64,000 nt of DNA. It comes from Candidatus Limnocylindrales bacterium (lineage in GTDB: Bacteria; Desulfobacterota; Binatia; UBA1149; CAITLU01). Below are positions 1-8,700 of this stretch, in pieces. The stretch lies in assembly GCA_035571835.1 (NCBI GenBank), contig DATNBU010000008.1, positions 248,001-312,000 of the forward strand, in the 5' to 3' direction. Made by a program: the position numbers and the translations under genes. The notes under the pieces are model-generated. The model searched no databases and had not been told where the DNA came from. It saw nothing but the letters and a program-made list of their open reading frames with translations. Each line of letters starts with the position of its first letter. The stretch's first letter is position 1.

Positions 1-743
1 GGCCCGGCACCAACACGTACATCGTCGGCACCGGAGCGCAGCGCCTGCTGCTCGACACCGGACAGGGTATCGACCGCTACGGCGAGCTTCTTGCCGGTGC
101 GCTCGCGGAGTGCGGCGCTTCGCTCGATCGCATCGTGCTCACGCATGCGCATCCGGACCATATCGGCGGCGTCGAGCAGGTGCGCGCGCGCCACGGCGAC
201 CTGCCGCTCCGGAAGATGCCGCTGCCGGCTAGTGATCGCGGACTGGCCGTCGAGCCGCTCGGCGACGGAGACATCGTCGAGGTCGAAGGCGCGACGCTCG
301 AGGCGGTCTGGACGCCCGGCCATGCGAGCGACCATCTCTGCTTCGTCCTGCGTGAAGAGAAGGTCCTGTTTACCGGCGACATGGTTCTCGGCGCCGGCAC
401 CACGGTCATCCCGCCCGACGGCGACCTCGGCGACTACCTCGATTCGCTGAGAAGGCTGCTCGCGCTCGACATCGACCGGATTTTTCCCGCGCACGGCCCT
501 GCGATCGAGGAGCCGAAGCGCAAGATCGAAGAGTATCTCGCGCACCGGGCGCTTCGCGACGAGCAGATTCTGGCCGGCCTGCGCGACGGCGTGCGCCGCA
601 CCGAGGATCTGGTGCGCCGCATCTACACCGACGTTCCGGAGTTCCTGCACCGCGCGGCAGGAGTTTCGGTCGAATCGCACCTGCGGCGCTTTGCGAAGCA
701 GGGCCGCGTCGCGCGCGAAGGCGAAGACTGGGTGCTTCGCTGA
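1..743 (+). CDS. Metallo-beta-lactamase fold hydrolase, LACTB2-like (5' end outside window)
   Basis: The reading frame is open from the first bases of the window, so the N-terminus is missing. The visible part starts in the first beta strands (PGTNTYIVG) and runs into the metal-binding motif THAHPDHIGG at 132-161. Further ligands follow: a His in TPGHASDH, an Asp in FTGDMVLG and a His in FPAHGP. After the catalytic domain there is a winged-helix-like C-terminal segment (about residues 165-245 of the visible part). This order, MBL domain then small helical domain, is that of the LACTB2 and hydroxyacylglutathione hydrolase-like group, which includes single-strand endoribonucleases and thioesterases. 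The substrate cannot be told from sequence. The next gene is convergent and ends 10 bp away. Confidence 0.85.
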   Translation, partial: PGTNTYIVGTGAQRLLLDTGQGIDRYGELLAGALAECGASLDRIVLTHAHPDHIGGVEQVRARHGDLPLRKMPLPASDRGLAVEPLGDGDIVEVEGATLEAVWTPGHASDHLCFVLREEKVLFTGDMVLGAGTTVIPPDGDLGDYLDSLRRLLALDIDRIFPAHGPAIEEPKRKIEEYLAHRALRDEQILAGLRDGVRRTEDLVRRIYTDVPEFLHRAAGVSVESHLRRFAKQGRVAREGEDWVLR

Positions 744-752
744 GCTCCGCGC

Positions 753-1346
753 TTAGTCGAACAGCTGCAGCTGCCTGTCTGCTTCGCGCACGCCGCCGGC
801 GACCGTAACGGAGGCAGGAGCGAGCACTGCCGGCGCCGGCTGATCGGGCCGCGGCGGAATCAGCGGGATGGGCGCAACCTCCGAATCCGGTCCGTTCCAT
901 GCGTGAAACTCACGCAGCCACGCAAACCCGTGACAGTTGGCCTTGGTCTCGTGATCGCGTTTTCGCTGGCCGCTGTGGCAGAGGAAATGCCAGAACTCGT
1001 GCCCCGCGACGAACACCAGCAGGTCGTCGGCGGTCTCGAAGCGCTCCTCGTGCCACACGAGACGATAGGGCAGGCCGCCGAGACGACGGTCGGTGCGCGC
1101 CGTGGTGCCGACGCCGTACGCAGCGGAGCGTGGAAAGCGCAGGCGCTGCTTGATCGCCAGCACCATGCGCTGGTCGTCCCAGCGGTAATATCCGTTCACG
1201 TCGCGCCCGCGCGCTCGAGTGAACTTGATGTGGACCGAGAGCGAGCCGGTGTCGACGAGCGCGGCCTTGGCGCGCACGAATGCTTCGCCCCTTTCGAACC
1301 GGCCGGTGAAGTTGCGGATTTCCACGACGGAAACCGTATCTAGCAC
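753..1346 (-). CDS. Small zincin-type putative metallopeptidase (HExxH)
   Basis: About 197 residues. A HEFWH zinc motif lies in the second half, followed by a possible third ligand in the segment DHETKANCHGF, so the protein has the skeleton of a gluzincin or SprT-like peptidase. The N-terminal half has alternating beta strands (VVEIRNFTG, SLSVHIKFT). The last 35 residues are Pro/Ala-rich and probably disordered. The open frame extends further upstream, but the upstream peptide is Arg/Thr-rich and non-protein-like, so I place the start at a GTG at 1346 (another GTG is at 1325). Neither has a clear ribosome binding site. No signal peptide is seen. The specific family is not recognised. Confidence 0.55.
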   Translation of the reverse strand: MLDTVSVVEIRNFTGRFERGEAFVRAKAALVDTGSLSVHIKFTRARGRDVNGYYRWDDQRMVLAIKQRLRFPRSAAYGVGTTARTDRRLGGLPYRLVWHEERFETADDLLVFVAGHEFWHFLCHSGQRKRDHETKANCHGFAWLREFHAWNGPDSEVAPIPLIPPRPDQPAPAVLAPASVTVAGGVREADRQLQLFD

Positions 1347-1392
1347 GGCCGACGATGCCGTGCGCATCGGGCGGTGCACGAGCGGTCGCCGA

Positions 1393-1429
1393 CGGGTCGG
1401 GACGCTTCCTGGAGAAGCGTCCCGACCCG
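1393..1429 (-). terminator. Strong hairpin after the secreted protein gene
   Basis: A perfect 16-bp inverted repeat (1393-1408 with 1414-1429) around a 5-nt loop. It lies 14 bp beyond the stop codon of the gene ending at 1444 and just upstream of the next minus-strand gene. There is no T-run after it on the minus strand, so it may act as a Rho-assisted terminator or an mRNA 3'-end stabiliser. Confidence 0.6.
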
Positions 1430-1443
1430 CCGGGAAAGGCCGA

Positions 1444-2121
1444 TTACTTGCTGAAGCAGTCGGTATCGAGCTGCGCGCCGTTCGGATCGGTCGCATCCGG
1501 AACGATCGTCGCGCATTCGTAGAAACGGAGCTGCGCGTTGCGCAGGCCGTTGTTGTCGTAGTTCCAGTAGTAGTCCTCGAGCTTCGAGTCGAACAGCGAC
1601 ACGCGGTCGAGCGTGCCGTCGCCGTCGACATCGTTGTAGATATACAGCAGGTCCTTGCTGACGTTCGTGAAGCTCGACTTGCCCTTGCTTCGCAGCAGCG
1701 TCATCGACGTCGTCGAGCACACCGTGCTGCCGTCACTCGGATCGGTCGCGCATGTCGTGGTCACCGAGCTGCCGCCGGGCTTGCCGAGCGCACGGGCGAA
1801 CACCGAGTAGGTCGTCGAGCCGTCGTTGTCTGCATCCGGATTCGGAAGCTGGAAGGCCGAGTCGCCGTCGGTGCAGTTGCCGTCGAGCACCGTGAAATCG
1901 CCTTCGGCCAGCCCGATTTTGCAGTTGCCCGACAGCGGCACGAAGATCGTATGACGCTGCGAGTCGGTAAGATCCGCGAGCTTCGGTTTGGAAGCGCCGA
2001 TCAGATTGAGGTTGAAGTGCGAGCCGCTCGGCGCGCCGTTTCCAGCGTGAGCCGCACCTGACATCGCCAGCGCGAATGCGCCGGACGCAAGATACACGAA
2101 TCCTGTCCCCACCTTTTTCAT
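1444..2121 (-). CDS. Secreted hypothetical protein with DxDxDG-like loops
   Basis: 225 residues. A signal peptide is clear: MKK, a hydrophobic stretch, and cleavage after AAHA (about residue 26). The mature protein has two acidic loops resembling calcium-binding DxDxDG segments (PDADNDGS near residue 95 and DVDGDGTLDR near residue 168) and several cysteines, consistent with an exported, folded protein. The start is well supported: AGGAGA lies 7-10 bp upstream of the ATG. The family is not recognised. It sits alone, with a hairpin behind it. A role in calcium-dependent surface function is only a guess. Confidence 0.75.
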   Translation of the reverse strand: MKKVGTGFVYLASGAFALAMSGAAHAGNGAPSGSHFNLNLIGASKPKLADLTDSQRHTIFVPLSGNCKIGLAEGDFTVLDGNCTDGDSAFQLPNPDADNDGSTTYSVFARALGKPGGSSVTTTCATDPSDGSTVCSTTSMTLLRSKGKSSFTNVSKDLLYIYNDVDGDGTLDRVSLFDSKLEDYYWNYDNNGLRNAQLRFYECATIVPDATDPNGAQLDTDCFSK

Positions 2122-2298
2122 CCTTCTTTCTCCTGTCTTTGTTGTTGCTAAGCCGTGCAGTGTTTCCGCACGGGACTGTCCCCGAACCCGCGGCTACCCT
2201 GACGGGTCATTGCATGCGCCGCAACACCTGGCGTGAATGGGTGACAAAAAATTCGCTGGTGGGTGGGTGCAAATTCTCGTTGCCCATGACCATCAACG

Positions 2299-3885
2299 AT
2301 GTTTCTCCCGATGACTCGCGTGAACGACAAAACCGCCGACGATTCCCGCGAGCAGGAATCTGAAGACTTAGAGCGTCATCGGTTCGACGAAGACGCGCCC
2401 GATCCGAACTCCGCGGACGCGCTCGATCCGAACAATCCGCTCGATCCGGACTCCGAAGTCGAAAGCCAGCCTCTTGATCCGGAAGAAGGACTCGCCGCAG
2501 CGGCGGTGCCGTCGCTTCTCGGGCGTGTCAGCGGCACCGGCCTCGCGACCGGACGGGAAATCTGGCGGCTCGCGATCCCGATCATGATGTCGCAGGTGCT
2601 GGTCACGGCGGTCGGCGTCATCGACATCGCGATGGTCGGCCGCCTCGGGCCGAAGCAGGTCGCAGCCGTCGGCTATGCGACGCAGCTGTACTTCATGTCG
2701 CAGTCCGCGCTGTTCGCGGTCGGCTTTGCGTGCGTCGCGCTGATGGCCCGTGCGATTGGCGCCGGCGACCGGGCGAGGGCCCGGGCTGCGCTGGCCGCTT
2801 CGCTGATCGTCGCGGTCGCGACGGCGTCGGTCGTGGCCATGGTCATGCTGTTCGCGCCGCGGCAGGTGCTCTCGCTGCTGAACGCGGCGCCCGACGTCGT
2901 CGAGCTCGCCGTGCCGTACATGCAGCTGCTGTTCGCATCGTCGATGCTGCTCGCGGTCTCGCTGACGCTGGAGCATGGCCTGCGCGCCAGCCGCGACACG
3001 CGCACGCCGATGCGCGTCTCGCTCGTCGTCACGCTCGTCAAGATCGCGCTCAATTTCGTGCTGATGTTCGGCGTGGCGGGCATCGGCGGGCTCGGCGTGG
3101 TCGGCGCCGGCGTGGCCACGCTCTTGTCGCAGATCGTCGCGATCGTGCTGTTCGGCATCGTCATTCGCCGCCAGGATCCGGAGGGGCCGATGGCGCTCCG
3201 GCGGGCGGACCTCGTTGCCAGCCGCGGCCTGCTGCGCGACGTGATCCGGGTCGCGATGCCGGGAGTCGGCGAGCGCGTAGTGCTCAACCTTGCGCTGCTC
3301 GGATACTTCGCGACGCTCAGCTCGTACGGCACCGTTGCAATTGCCGCCTACACGATCGGCGTGCGCGTCATGGCGTTCTCATGGATTCCAGGCACCGGCT
3401 TCGGCGCCGCAGCCGCGACGCTCGTCGGGCATGCGCTCGGTGCCGGCAAACCTGACGATGCCGAAAGCACCGGCTGGCTCGCCGCACGCATCGCGCTGTT
3501 CGCCGCGGTCGTGCTGGCCTCTGTCGGCGCGCTGGCGCGCGAGCCGCTCGCGCGCATGTTCACGAACGACGCGGCAACCATCGAAGCGCTCGGACCGTTC
3601 ATGCTCGTGCTGGCCGCGGCGCAGCCGATGATGCAGGTGCATTTCACGCTCGGCGGCGCTTTCCGCGGAGCCGGCGACACGTGGACTCCGCTCGTCGGTG
3701 CCGCGCTCGGCAACTGGGGTTTTCGCGTGCCGCTGGCCGCGCTCGCGGCGTCCTGGCATCTGCCGCTGGTCTGGCTGTGGACGGTGCTGGTCTTCGACCA
3801 CGTTGCGCGAATGGTCCTGCTCGCGTTCGAGTTTCGCCGCGGTGCGTGGAAACGCCGCGCGCTACGGGTTCGGCGCAGCGTGTGA
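2299..3885 (+). CDS. MATE family multidrug/cation antiporter
   Basis: 528 residues. The core (about residues 85-515) has the twelve hydrophobic segments of a MATE transporter, in two halves that each start with a conserved pattern: WRLAIPIMMSQ with the GVIDIAMVGRLG loop in the first, and VAMPGVGERVV in the second. The sequence FRGAGDTWTP near residue 455 is also typical. MATE proteins export drugs or metabolites in exchange for H+ or Na+. Unusual here is an acidic, Pro-rich N-terminal tail of about 80 residues with repeated DPN/DPD units, predicted to be cytoplasmic and disordered. A second ATG at 2314 is an alternative start. The 3' end overlaps the convergent gene by 24 bp. Confidence 0.9.
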   Translation: MFLPMTRVNDKTADDSREQESEDLERHRFDEDAPDPNSADALDPNNPLDPDSEVESQPLDPEEGLAAAAVPSLLGRVSGTGLATGREIWRLAIPIMMSQVLVTAVGVIDIAMVGRLGPKQVAAVGYATQLYFMSQSALFAVGFACVALMARAIGAGDRARARAALAASLIVAVATASVVAMVMLFAPRQVLSLLNAAPDVVELAVPYMQLLFASSMLLAVSLTLEHGLRASRDTRTPMRVSLVVTLVKIALNFVLMFGVAGIGGLGVVGAGVATLLSQIVAIVLFGIVIRRQDPEGPMALRRADLVASRGLLRDVIRVAMPGVGERVVLNLALLGYFATLSSYGTVAIAAYTIGVRVMAFSWIPGTGFGAAAATLVGHALGAGKPDDAESTGWLAARIALFAAVVLASVGALAREPLARMFTNDAATIEALGPFMLVLAAAQPMMQVHFTLGGAFRGAGDTWTPLVGAALGNWGFRVPLAALAASWHLPLVWLWTVLVFDHVARMVLLAFEFRRGAWKRRALRVRRSV

Positions 3886-5451
3886 CGAGATCTCGCTGAC
3901 GGCGGCCGAAAGTGCGTCGAGCTGGCTCGCGGCGACGCCCTGCGGGCCAAGGTTGTCGCCGAAGGCCCTTCGTACTTCGACGATGCTGAGCGGCCTGTCG
4001 ATGGCGAGAACGATGCGCGCGATCTTTTCGGTGATTCGCGCGAGCGCCGGACGCAGCTCGGTATCGAGCGCATAGATCCGGCGGCTGCCGGGCTGCCGCG
4101 CGGGCTGATCGGCGTTCGCATCCACTGCAGCGGCGCCCGGTGGCGCGGCGCCGGGCGGCGCCTGTTGTGTACCGGCGACAGGCGCCGTCTTTTGGGAACC
4201 GGCGCCGGCCGCCTGTGCGGAACCGGCGTCGGACGCTCTTCCGGAAGACGCAGCGGTCGCGTGCCCGGACGCCGCATCCGGCGCGTTCGCGGAACCGGAC
4301 GAACGGCGAAGAATCACGCCGGGGCGTCTCTTCGCATCCTCGTCGGCCAGGCCCTGCTGAACCGATTTGCCCATCGCGATCAGCACTTCGAACAACCGTT
4401 TCGTTGCCGGCTCGGGCGGCGCGGTGCGACCGTTTCGCGATGCTGCGTCGGCCACGGCGCGCGCGCCAGCATCGAGCACGGCGGCTTCCTGCGTCTTGTC
4501 CTCGATCGGCCGCCCGGCCTCGTGCTTGGCGTCATAGACCATCGGCATCAGCGACTGGCGCTCGACGATTGCACTCGACAACGCGGCGAGAGGCTCGGCC
4601 GTCGCGAGCTTCTCGTCCGACGTCGGCTCGGTGCTGCCTCCACCGAAGTAGCGGGCGCGAAGCTCGCCGAGCGTGCCGTCCTTCTCGCGGGCGAGAAGCC
4701 ACAGGTCGAGCTCTTCGGCGAGAGCGCCGCGCGCGGCCGGCAGTAGATACGCCTTTCGGTCGTTGGTGAGCGGGCCGATGCGCACGACGCCCTTCAAGCC
4801 GGCGGTCCAGACTTTCTCCTCGAAACTGTCGGTGATGACGGCGTCGAACGCGCGGTCGAGCAGCGCCATGCGCACGGCGTCGTTGTCGGCGACGGCGACG
4901 ATCTCGGCGCGACGGAATGCACGCCGGGCGACGCTTTCGAGATGGCCTCCGGCGTTGACGGCGACCCGGCGAGACGGGCGGTCGAGGTCGCTCGCGGTCG
5001 TGACTCCCGAGCCGTTCCATGTGATTGCGACAGCGTGCGTAGCCGCCACCGGCACGCTGTAGCGGCCGCTGATGGAACGCTCGGCGCGCATCGTCACGCC
5101 GCTCATGGCGACGTCGAACGTGCCGCGCGAGAGCTCGCCGCCGAGCTCGGGCCAGCGGAAACGCACGAGCTCGAGAGCGTAGCCCTTGTCGCGGGCAAAC
5201 CGCCGCGCGACCTCGACATCGAAGCCGTCGAGCGAGCCGACGGATTCGGTCGGCGCGGATGCCTCGGTCGACACGAAGCTGAACGGCGCGTAGTCGCCGG
5301 ACGTCGCGACTCGCAGCGTTCTGGCAGCGGGCGGATTTTCTGAGCGCGCGTCAGGCGCGGGCAGCAGGCAAGCAAGCGCGATGAGGACCGCAGCAAGCCG
5401 CCGCGCTCCGGCGGCAGCTCCCGCACGAACGCGTCGGTGACCTATTTCCAC
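3862..5451 (-). CDS. pheC: Periplasmic cyclohexadienyl dehydratase fused to AroQ-like chorismate mutase
   Basis: About 529 residues from a GTG at 5451 that overlaps the end of the methyltransferase gene by 10 bp (translational coupling). Residues 1-37 form a signal peptide. Residues 45-270 match the family-3 solute-binding fold of cyclohexadienyl dehydratase (PheC), with TSGDYAPFSF, GFDVEVAR, FDVAMSGVTMR, NAGGHLE and DAVITD. This family converts prephenate or arogenate to phenylpyruvate or phenylalanine. Residues 287-372 are helical and resemble the secreted gamma-class AroQ chorismate mutase (RQSLMPMVYDAKHE then PIEDKTQEAAVL, and KSVQQ). The family's usual Lys-Trp pair is Lys-His here. An Ala/Pro/Gly-rich linker (about 385-450) leads to a C-terminal helical tail of unknown role. 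The fusion would turn chorismate into phenylpyruvate outside the cytoplasm. Activity is inferred. Confidence 0.8.
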   Translation of the reverse strand: MEIGHRRVRAGAAAGARRLAAVLIALACLLPAPDARSENPPAARTLRVATSGDYAPFSFVSTEASAPTESVGSLDGFDVEVARRFARDKGYALELVRFRWPELGGELSRGTFDVAMSGVTMRAERSISGRYSVPVAATHAVAITWNGSGVTTASDLDRPSRRVAVNAGGHLESVARRAFRRAEIVAVADNDAVRMALLDRAFDAVITDSFEEKVWTAGLKGVVRIGPLTNDRKAYLLPAARGALAEELDLWLLAREKDGTLGELRARYFGGGSTEPTSDEKLATAEPLAALSSAIVERQSLMPMVYDAKHEAGRPIEDKTQEAAVLDAGARAVADAASRNGRTAPPEPATKRLFEVLIAMGKSVQQGLADEDAKRRPGVILRRSSGSANAPDAASGHATAASSGRASDAGSAQAAGAGSQKTAPVAGTQQAPPGAAPPGAAAVDANADQPARQPGSRRIYALDTELRPALARITEKIARIVLAIDRPLSIVEVRRAFGDNLGPQGVAASQLDALSAAVSEISSHAAPNP

Positions 5452-6296
5452 GCCACCAGGTAGACGACCCAGGCAGGATCGGCATCGCCGCGCGCACGCC
5501 GGCGATACACACCGTTGCCATCGCCGGTCTTCTTGTCGGTGGCTTCCCAGAATACGTCGGACGAGGAGAAGCCCGCTTCGGCGAGCAGCTCGCGAAGCTC
5601 GGGCAGGCTCCACAGGCGCCAGTCGTACGTGAACGCGTTTTTCAGCTCCGACCCATCCTTGAAGCGGAAGTGGATCGCATAGCGGCAATGATGCGAGACC
5701 GGGTCGAAGTCGATGTGGTCCCAGACGTACTTGAACTTCCCGTGCGATGTCTCTTCCTCGCGGTTGTCCTCCATCATCTCGGAGCCGCCGAGGACGTCGA
5801 GCACGAGCATGCCTTCGCTCGCCAGGCAGCGGCGTACGTGGCGGAAGTACGCTCGCAGGTCGTCGCGCGTCTCGAAGCAGAAGTACGAGAAATTCTGCGC
5901 GGCGACGATCTCGGCCTTCGAGTTGGTGGTGCGCACGTCGCCATGGACGAGGCGAAGCCGCGACGACTGGTCGTCGGTGAGCTTGCTGGCAAATCGCTTC
6001 GTGCCCCAGGCCAGCGGCTCTGCGTCGAGATCGACGCCTGTCGCGCGCCGTTCGGCGCCGCTGCGGACCCACTCGTAGCAGACCGCGGCCGTTCCGCAGA
6101 AATCCTCCCGGAGCGTGAGCGGCCTGCGCCCGTACTGGCTGCGAAACGCACGGTCGAAGAACGCGACTTCGATGTCGGGCGACTGCACCGAACGCACGTA
6201 CAGGTCGTACTTGTCGGCGGCCGCGGCCATCGATGCGCGCGTTCCGTTCGAGCTTCGTGCGGAGGTCTTCTTAGGGGACTTGCTGCTGCGGGACAT
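5442..6296 (-). CDS. Class I SAM-dependent methyltransferase
   Basis: About 284 residues from the ATG at 6296; the frame is open upstream but that part is not protein-like. A Lys/Ser-rich N-terminus precedes a Rossmann methyltransferase core. Motif I is weakly conserved (REDFCGTAAVCYEW), followed by the acidic SAM-ribose contact GVDLDAEPLAWG, VHGDVRT, and LVLDVLGGSE as the strand 4/5 region. The C-terminus closes with strands 6 and 7 (WVVYLVAWK). The substrate is unknown. It is the first gene of a pair with the pheC-like gene, whose GTG start overlaps this stop codon, so the two are likely co-translated. Whether they share a pathway is not evident. Confidence 0.8.
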   Translation of the reverse strand: MSRSSKSPKKTSARSSNGTRASMAAAADKYDLYVRSVQSPDIEVAFFDRAFRSQYGRRPLTLREDFCGTAAVCYEWVRSGAERRATGVDLDAEPLAWGTKRFASKLTDDQSSRLRLVHGDVRTTNSKAEIVAAQNFSYFCFETRDDLRAYFRHVRRCLASEGMLVLDVLGGSEMMEDNREEETSHGKFKYVWDHIDFDPVSHHCRYAIHFRFKDGSELKNAFTYDWRLWSLPELRELLAEAGFSSSDVFWEATDKKTGDGNGVYRRRARGDADPAWVVYLVAWK

Positions 6297-6390
6297 CGCG
6301 GCTCTGTAGCGGGAGCACGCGTCGAAGCATAGCGTCGGACGGCCGCTGCGGTGCACTCTGCACCCGGTCACGGCCGGTCGCTGACGGGGA

Positions 6391-6408
6391 CAACGGCGTC
6401 AGCCGTTG
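6391..6408 (-). terminator. Short hairpin after the metalloprotease gene
   Basis: Perfect 7-bp arms (6391-6397 and 6402-6408) with a 4-nt loop, starting 10 bp beyond the stop codon of the protease gene. There is no T-run, so this is a weak terminator candidate. Confidence 0.4.
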
Positions 6409-6418
6409 CCGACTCGAG

Positions 6419-8377
6419 CTACGAACAGGCGAGAAGCCCAGCCGAGACTTCGCACGCCAGGTTCATCGTCGTCCCGCAATCCCCGGTGACGGCGTCGCCG
6501 ATGAGGATCTGCATGTCGACGGAGTCACGGCCGTCGAGAAACGACAGGTCGGTATCCTTCAGGCGAAGGCGGATCTTCGCGAGCGACGCGGCCGGTTTGA
6601 AACGTACCACCATGGCTGCAATTCCGCCCGATGTCGCCGCGAGCGCGCTATCGGCGGGTGCGAACAGGAACGTCGTGCCGGCGTCCTTGCGGTCGACCCA
6701 TCCCGAGGCTGCGGCGAAGCTCTCGTGAAGGAGCCCGCCGGCGCTGTCGAGGAAGCGCACCGCCGCACCGGTCTGGGTGGGGCGGCTTGCCAGTCCGGCG
6801 TCGACGTACGCGCTGAACACCAGCGCATCCTCGCCGCCGCCGCGAAGATGCGCCTTGAACCGCGGCGAATAGAGTGGGGCATAATCTGTAGAGTCGAGGC
6901 AGACGCCGGCCGAGCACTGCCCGTCGGCCGAGCACGCGTCGCCGTCGTCGCACGATGCGGAGTTGTTCGGATGCGTGCACGATCCGCTGCCGTTGCAGAC
7001 GTCGTTGGTGCACGCATTGACGTCAGCCGCGCACAGCGAGCCGGCTGCGTCGAACTTGCAGTCGGCGCGGCAGCAGTCTCCGTTCGAGTTGTTGCCGTCG
7101 TCGCACTGTTCGCCCGAGTTGAGCGTGCCGTTGCCGCAGTTGGTCGGGATCGCGTCACCGATGCACGACGCGAGCTGCACGACAGGGTCGATGCTGGCCT
7201 GGCTGCACGCGGAAAACGCTTCGGTGAGCGAGCTGTAGACGACGGGCCACATCACCCAGCCGATCGGCGTCGAGACACAGGGCGAGCCGCTCTGCCCGTC
7301 GTGGTACGCGCCGAGCGAGTGGCCGAGCTCGTGTCCGGTCAGCAGGGTCATCAGGTGCAGGTTGGTATTGAAGTCCTGCGCGATACTCGCCGCGTAGAAG
7401 CTGTCGCAGACCGTCCCGAGGTACGCGATGCCGATGACGTTCTGGTCGAGATCGCGGCCGGTGAACAGGTGCGTGATGTCTCCGGCTCCGAGCGTTGCCG
7501 GATGCGACTCGCGTGCCTCGGCGAGGCTCGACAGCAGCGTTCCGCTCGCCGTCGAAGACGACAGCGGCTCGGTGCCCGCGCTCTGATAGATGACCGTCTG
7601 CACGATCGAGACCGTCACACCGATGCTCGTTGTGTAGAACGACGCGACCTGATCGACGATCGACTGCATGTAGGCCGACGTATCCGCGCCGTGCGCTGCG
7701 TAGAACGCGTGATCGGCGACCAGCGTGAGCTCGACGAGGCCCATCGTGTCGGTCACCGCGGATTCGGCGGCAACCCCGGCGGCGCCGCCGTCCTGCAAAG
7801 CGCCGAGCGCTGCGATCGGTGCCGACTCGGCGGCGCAGGTGCCGGGATCGGCGCTGACGTCGATGTCGCTCTTGCGGTAGACGATCGTGTCTTCTGCCCT
7901 CGCGCCATGCTCGTAGCGGCGCAGCGGCTCGAACAGCCACGTTTCTCCCGCCGTGGTCACGCTGCCGACCGCAGACGATCCGGCGATCGCAACATGGACT
8001 TCGGAGTCGGGATCGTCGGCGAGGTGACCGCGATAGACCAGCGACTCCGACGGCTGCCGATGTTCACCGTCATCGTCGACGACGATGGTCTGCGCACCCG
8101 CGGCTACGACCGGCGACGGCTCGAGCACGAGATCGAACGCGCGCGCCGCAGTCCTGATCCGCAGATGCGTATGTCCGTCGGGGCCGGGGACTCGCGATCC
8201 TTCGACGGATGCCGCGTCGTGCTTTCGAATCGACGACGGAATTTCCGCGCTCGACGCAGTCGCACCAGCGATCACGATCGCGACAGCGAACGCGCTGTGG
8301 CGAACAAGGGTGGGTTGATATCGACTCGCGCAGAGATCCGCGAGGCGCCGGAAAAACGTCGGAGAAAAATTCGTCAT
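6419..8377 (-). CDS. Secreted metzincin (M12-type) metalloprotease with Cys-rich region
   Basis: About 652 residues from the ATG at 8377; a TTG further upstream is the alternative. A signal peptide ends near SSAEI (about residue 45). A propeptide-like region follows. The catalytic domain has the full metzincin signature HELGHSLGAYHD, with the three zinc histidines and the glycine turn, and a Met-turn candidate in GWVMWP about 30 residues later, as in reprolysin/adamalysin-type (M12B) enzymes. Next is a Cys-rich stretch with the CGNGTLNSGEQCDDGN repeat common in secreted proteins of Myxococcus-like bacteria, then CTNDVCNG and CSADGQC repeats. The last 170 residues form a beta-rich domain. The protein is probably exported, zymogenic and proteolytic. 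Its substrate is unknown. Confidence 0.88.
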   Translation of the reverse strand: MTNFSPTFFRRLADLCASRYQPTLVRHSAFAVAIVIAGATASSAEIPSSIRKHDAASVEGSRVPGPDGHTHLRIRTAARAFDLVLEPSPVVAAGAQTIVVDDDGEHRQPSESLVYRGHLADDPDSEVHVAIAGSSAVGSVTTAGETWLFEPLRRYEHGARAEDTIVYRKSDIDVSADPGTCAAESAPIAALGALQDGGAAGVAAESAVTDTMGLVELTLVADHAFYAAHGADTSAYMQSIVDQVASFYTTSIGVTVSIVQTVIYQSAGTEPLSSSTASGTLLSSLAEARESHPATLGAGDITHLFTGRDLDQNVIGIAYLGTVCDSFYAASIAQDFNTNLHLMTLLTGHELGHSLGAYHDGQSGSPCVSTPIGWVMWPVVYSSLTEAFSACSQASIDPVVQLASCIGDAIPTNCGNGTLNSGEQCDDGNNSNGDCCRADCKFDAAGSLCAADVNACTNDVCNGSGSCTHPNNSASCDDGDACSADGQCSAGVCLDSTDYAPLYSPRFKAHLRGGGEDALVFSAYVDAGLASRPTQTGAAVRFLDSAGGLLHESFAAASGWVDRKDAGTTFLFAPADSALAATSGGIAAMVVRFKPAASLAKIRLRLKDTDLSFLDGRDSVDMQILIGDAVTGDCGTTMNLACEVSAGLLACS

Positions 8378-8560
8378 TTGGAGGAGCGGTGATGGTAACA
8401 CGCGAACGAGCGATAGGAACGCAGAATCACGCAAAATTGCCGCACCCGCATTCGATCCACCGCATGGCGCAGCGCAGCAGCAACGAGAGGTTTTAGCGCA
8501 CGTAAAGTTGTCGCGTCTTGCGGAGGATGGCTCGAAGCTGCGTGGCGACCGACGTCGGGC

Positions 8561-8700
8561 CGCTACGCCGCGTGCATCTCAACGCCTCGCTGCTACGCGC
8601 CGGTCATTTCAACGCCCGGCGGCTACGCGCCGTGCATCTCAACGACCAGCCGCTACGCGGCGTGCATCTCAACGACCAGCCGCTACGCGGCGGTCTATGC
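8561..8700. repeat. 30-bp tandem repeat, about 4.7 copies
   Basis: Units start at 8561, 8591, 8621, 8651 and 8681 (last partial), all sharing the core GCTACGC then a GTGCATCTCAACG-like half. Units 3 and 4 are nearly identical. The array lies at the 3' end of the FAD oxidoreductase gene, whose stop codon (8669-8671) falls inside unit 4. On the plus strand, 8518-8730 is open and would give a 10-residue repeat (HLNDQPLRGV type). There are no spacers, so this is not CRISPR. Confidence 0.85.

Noticed and set aside
8561-8700. CRISPR array
   Set aside because: Units are directly adjacent with no spacers, and no cas genes are in the window.
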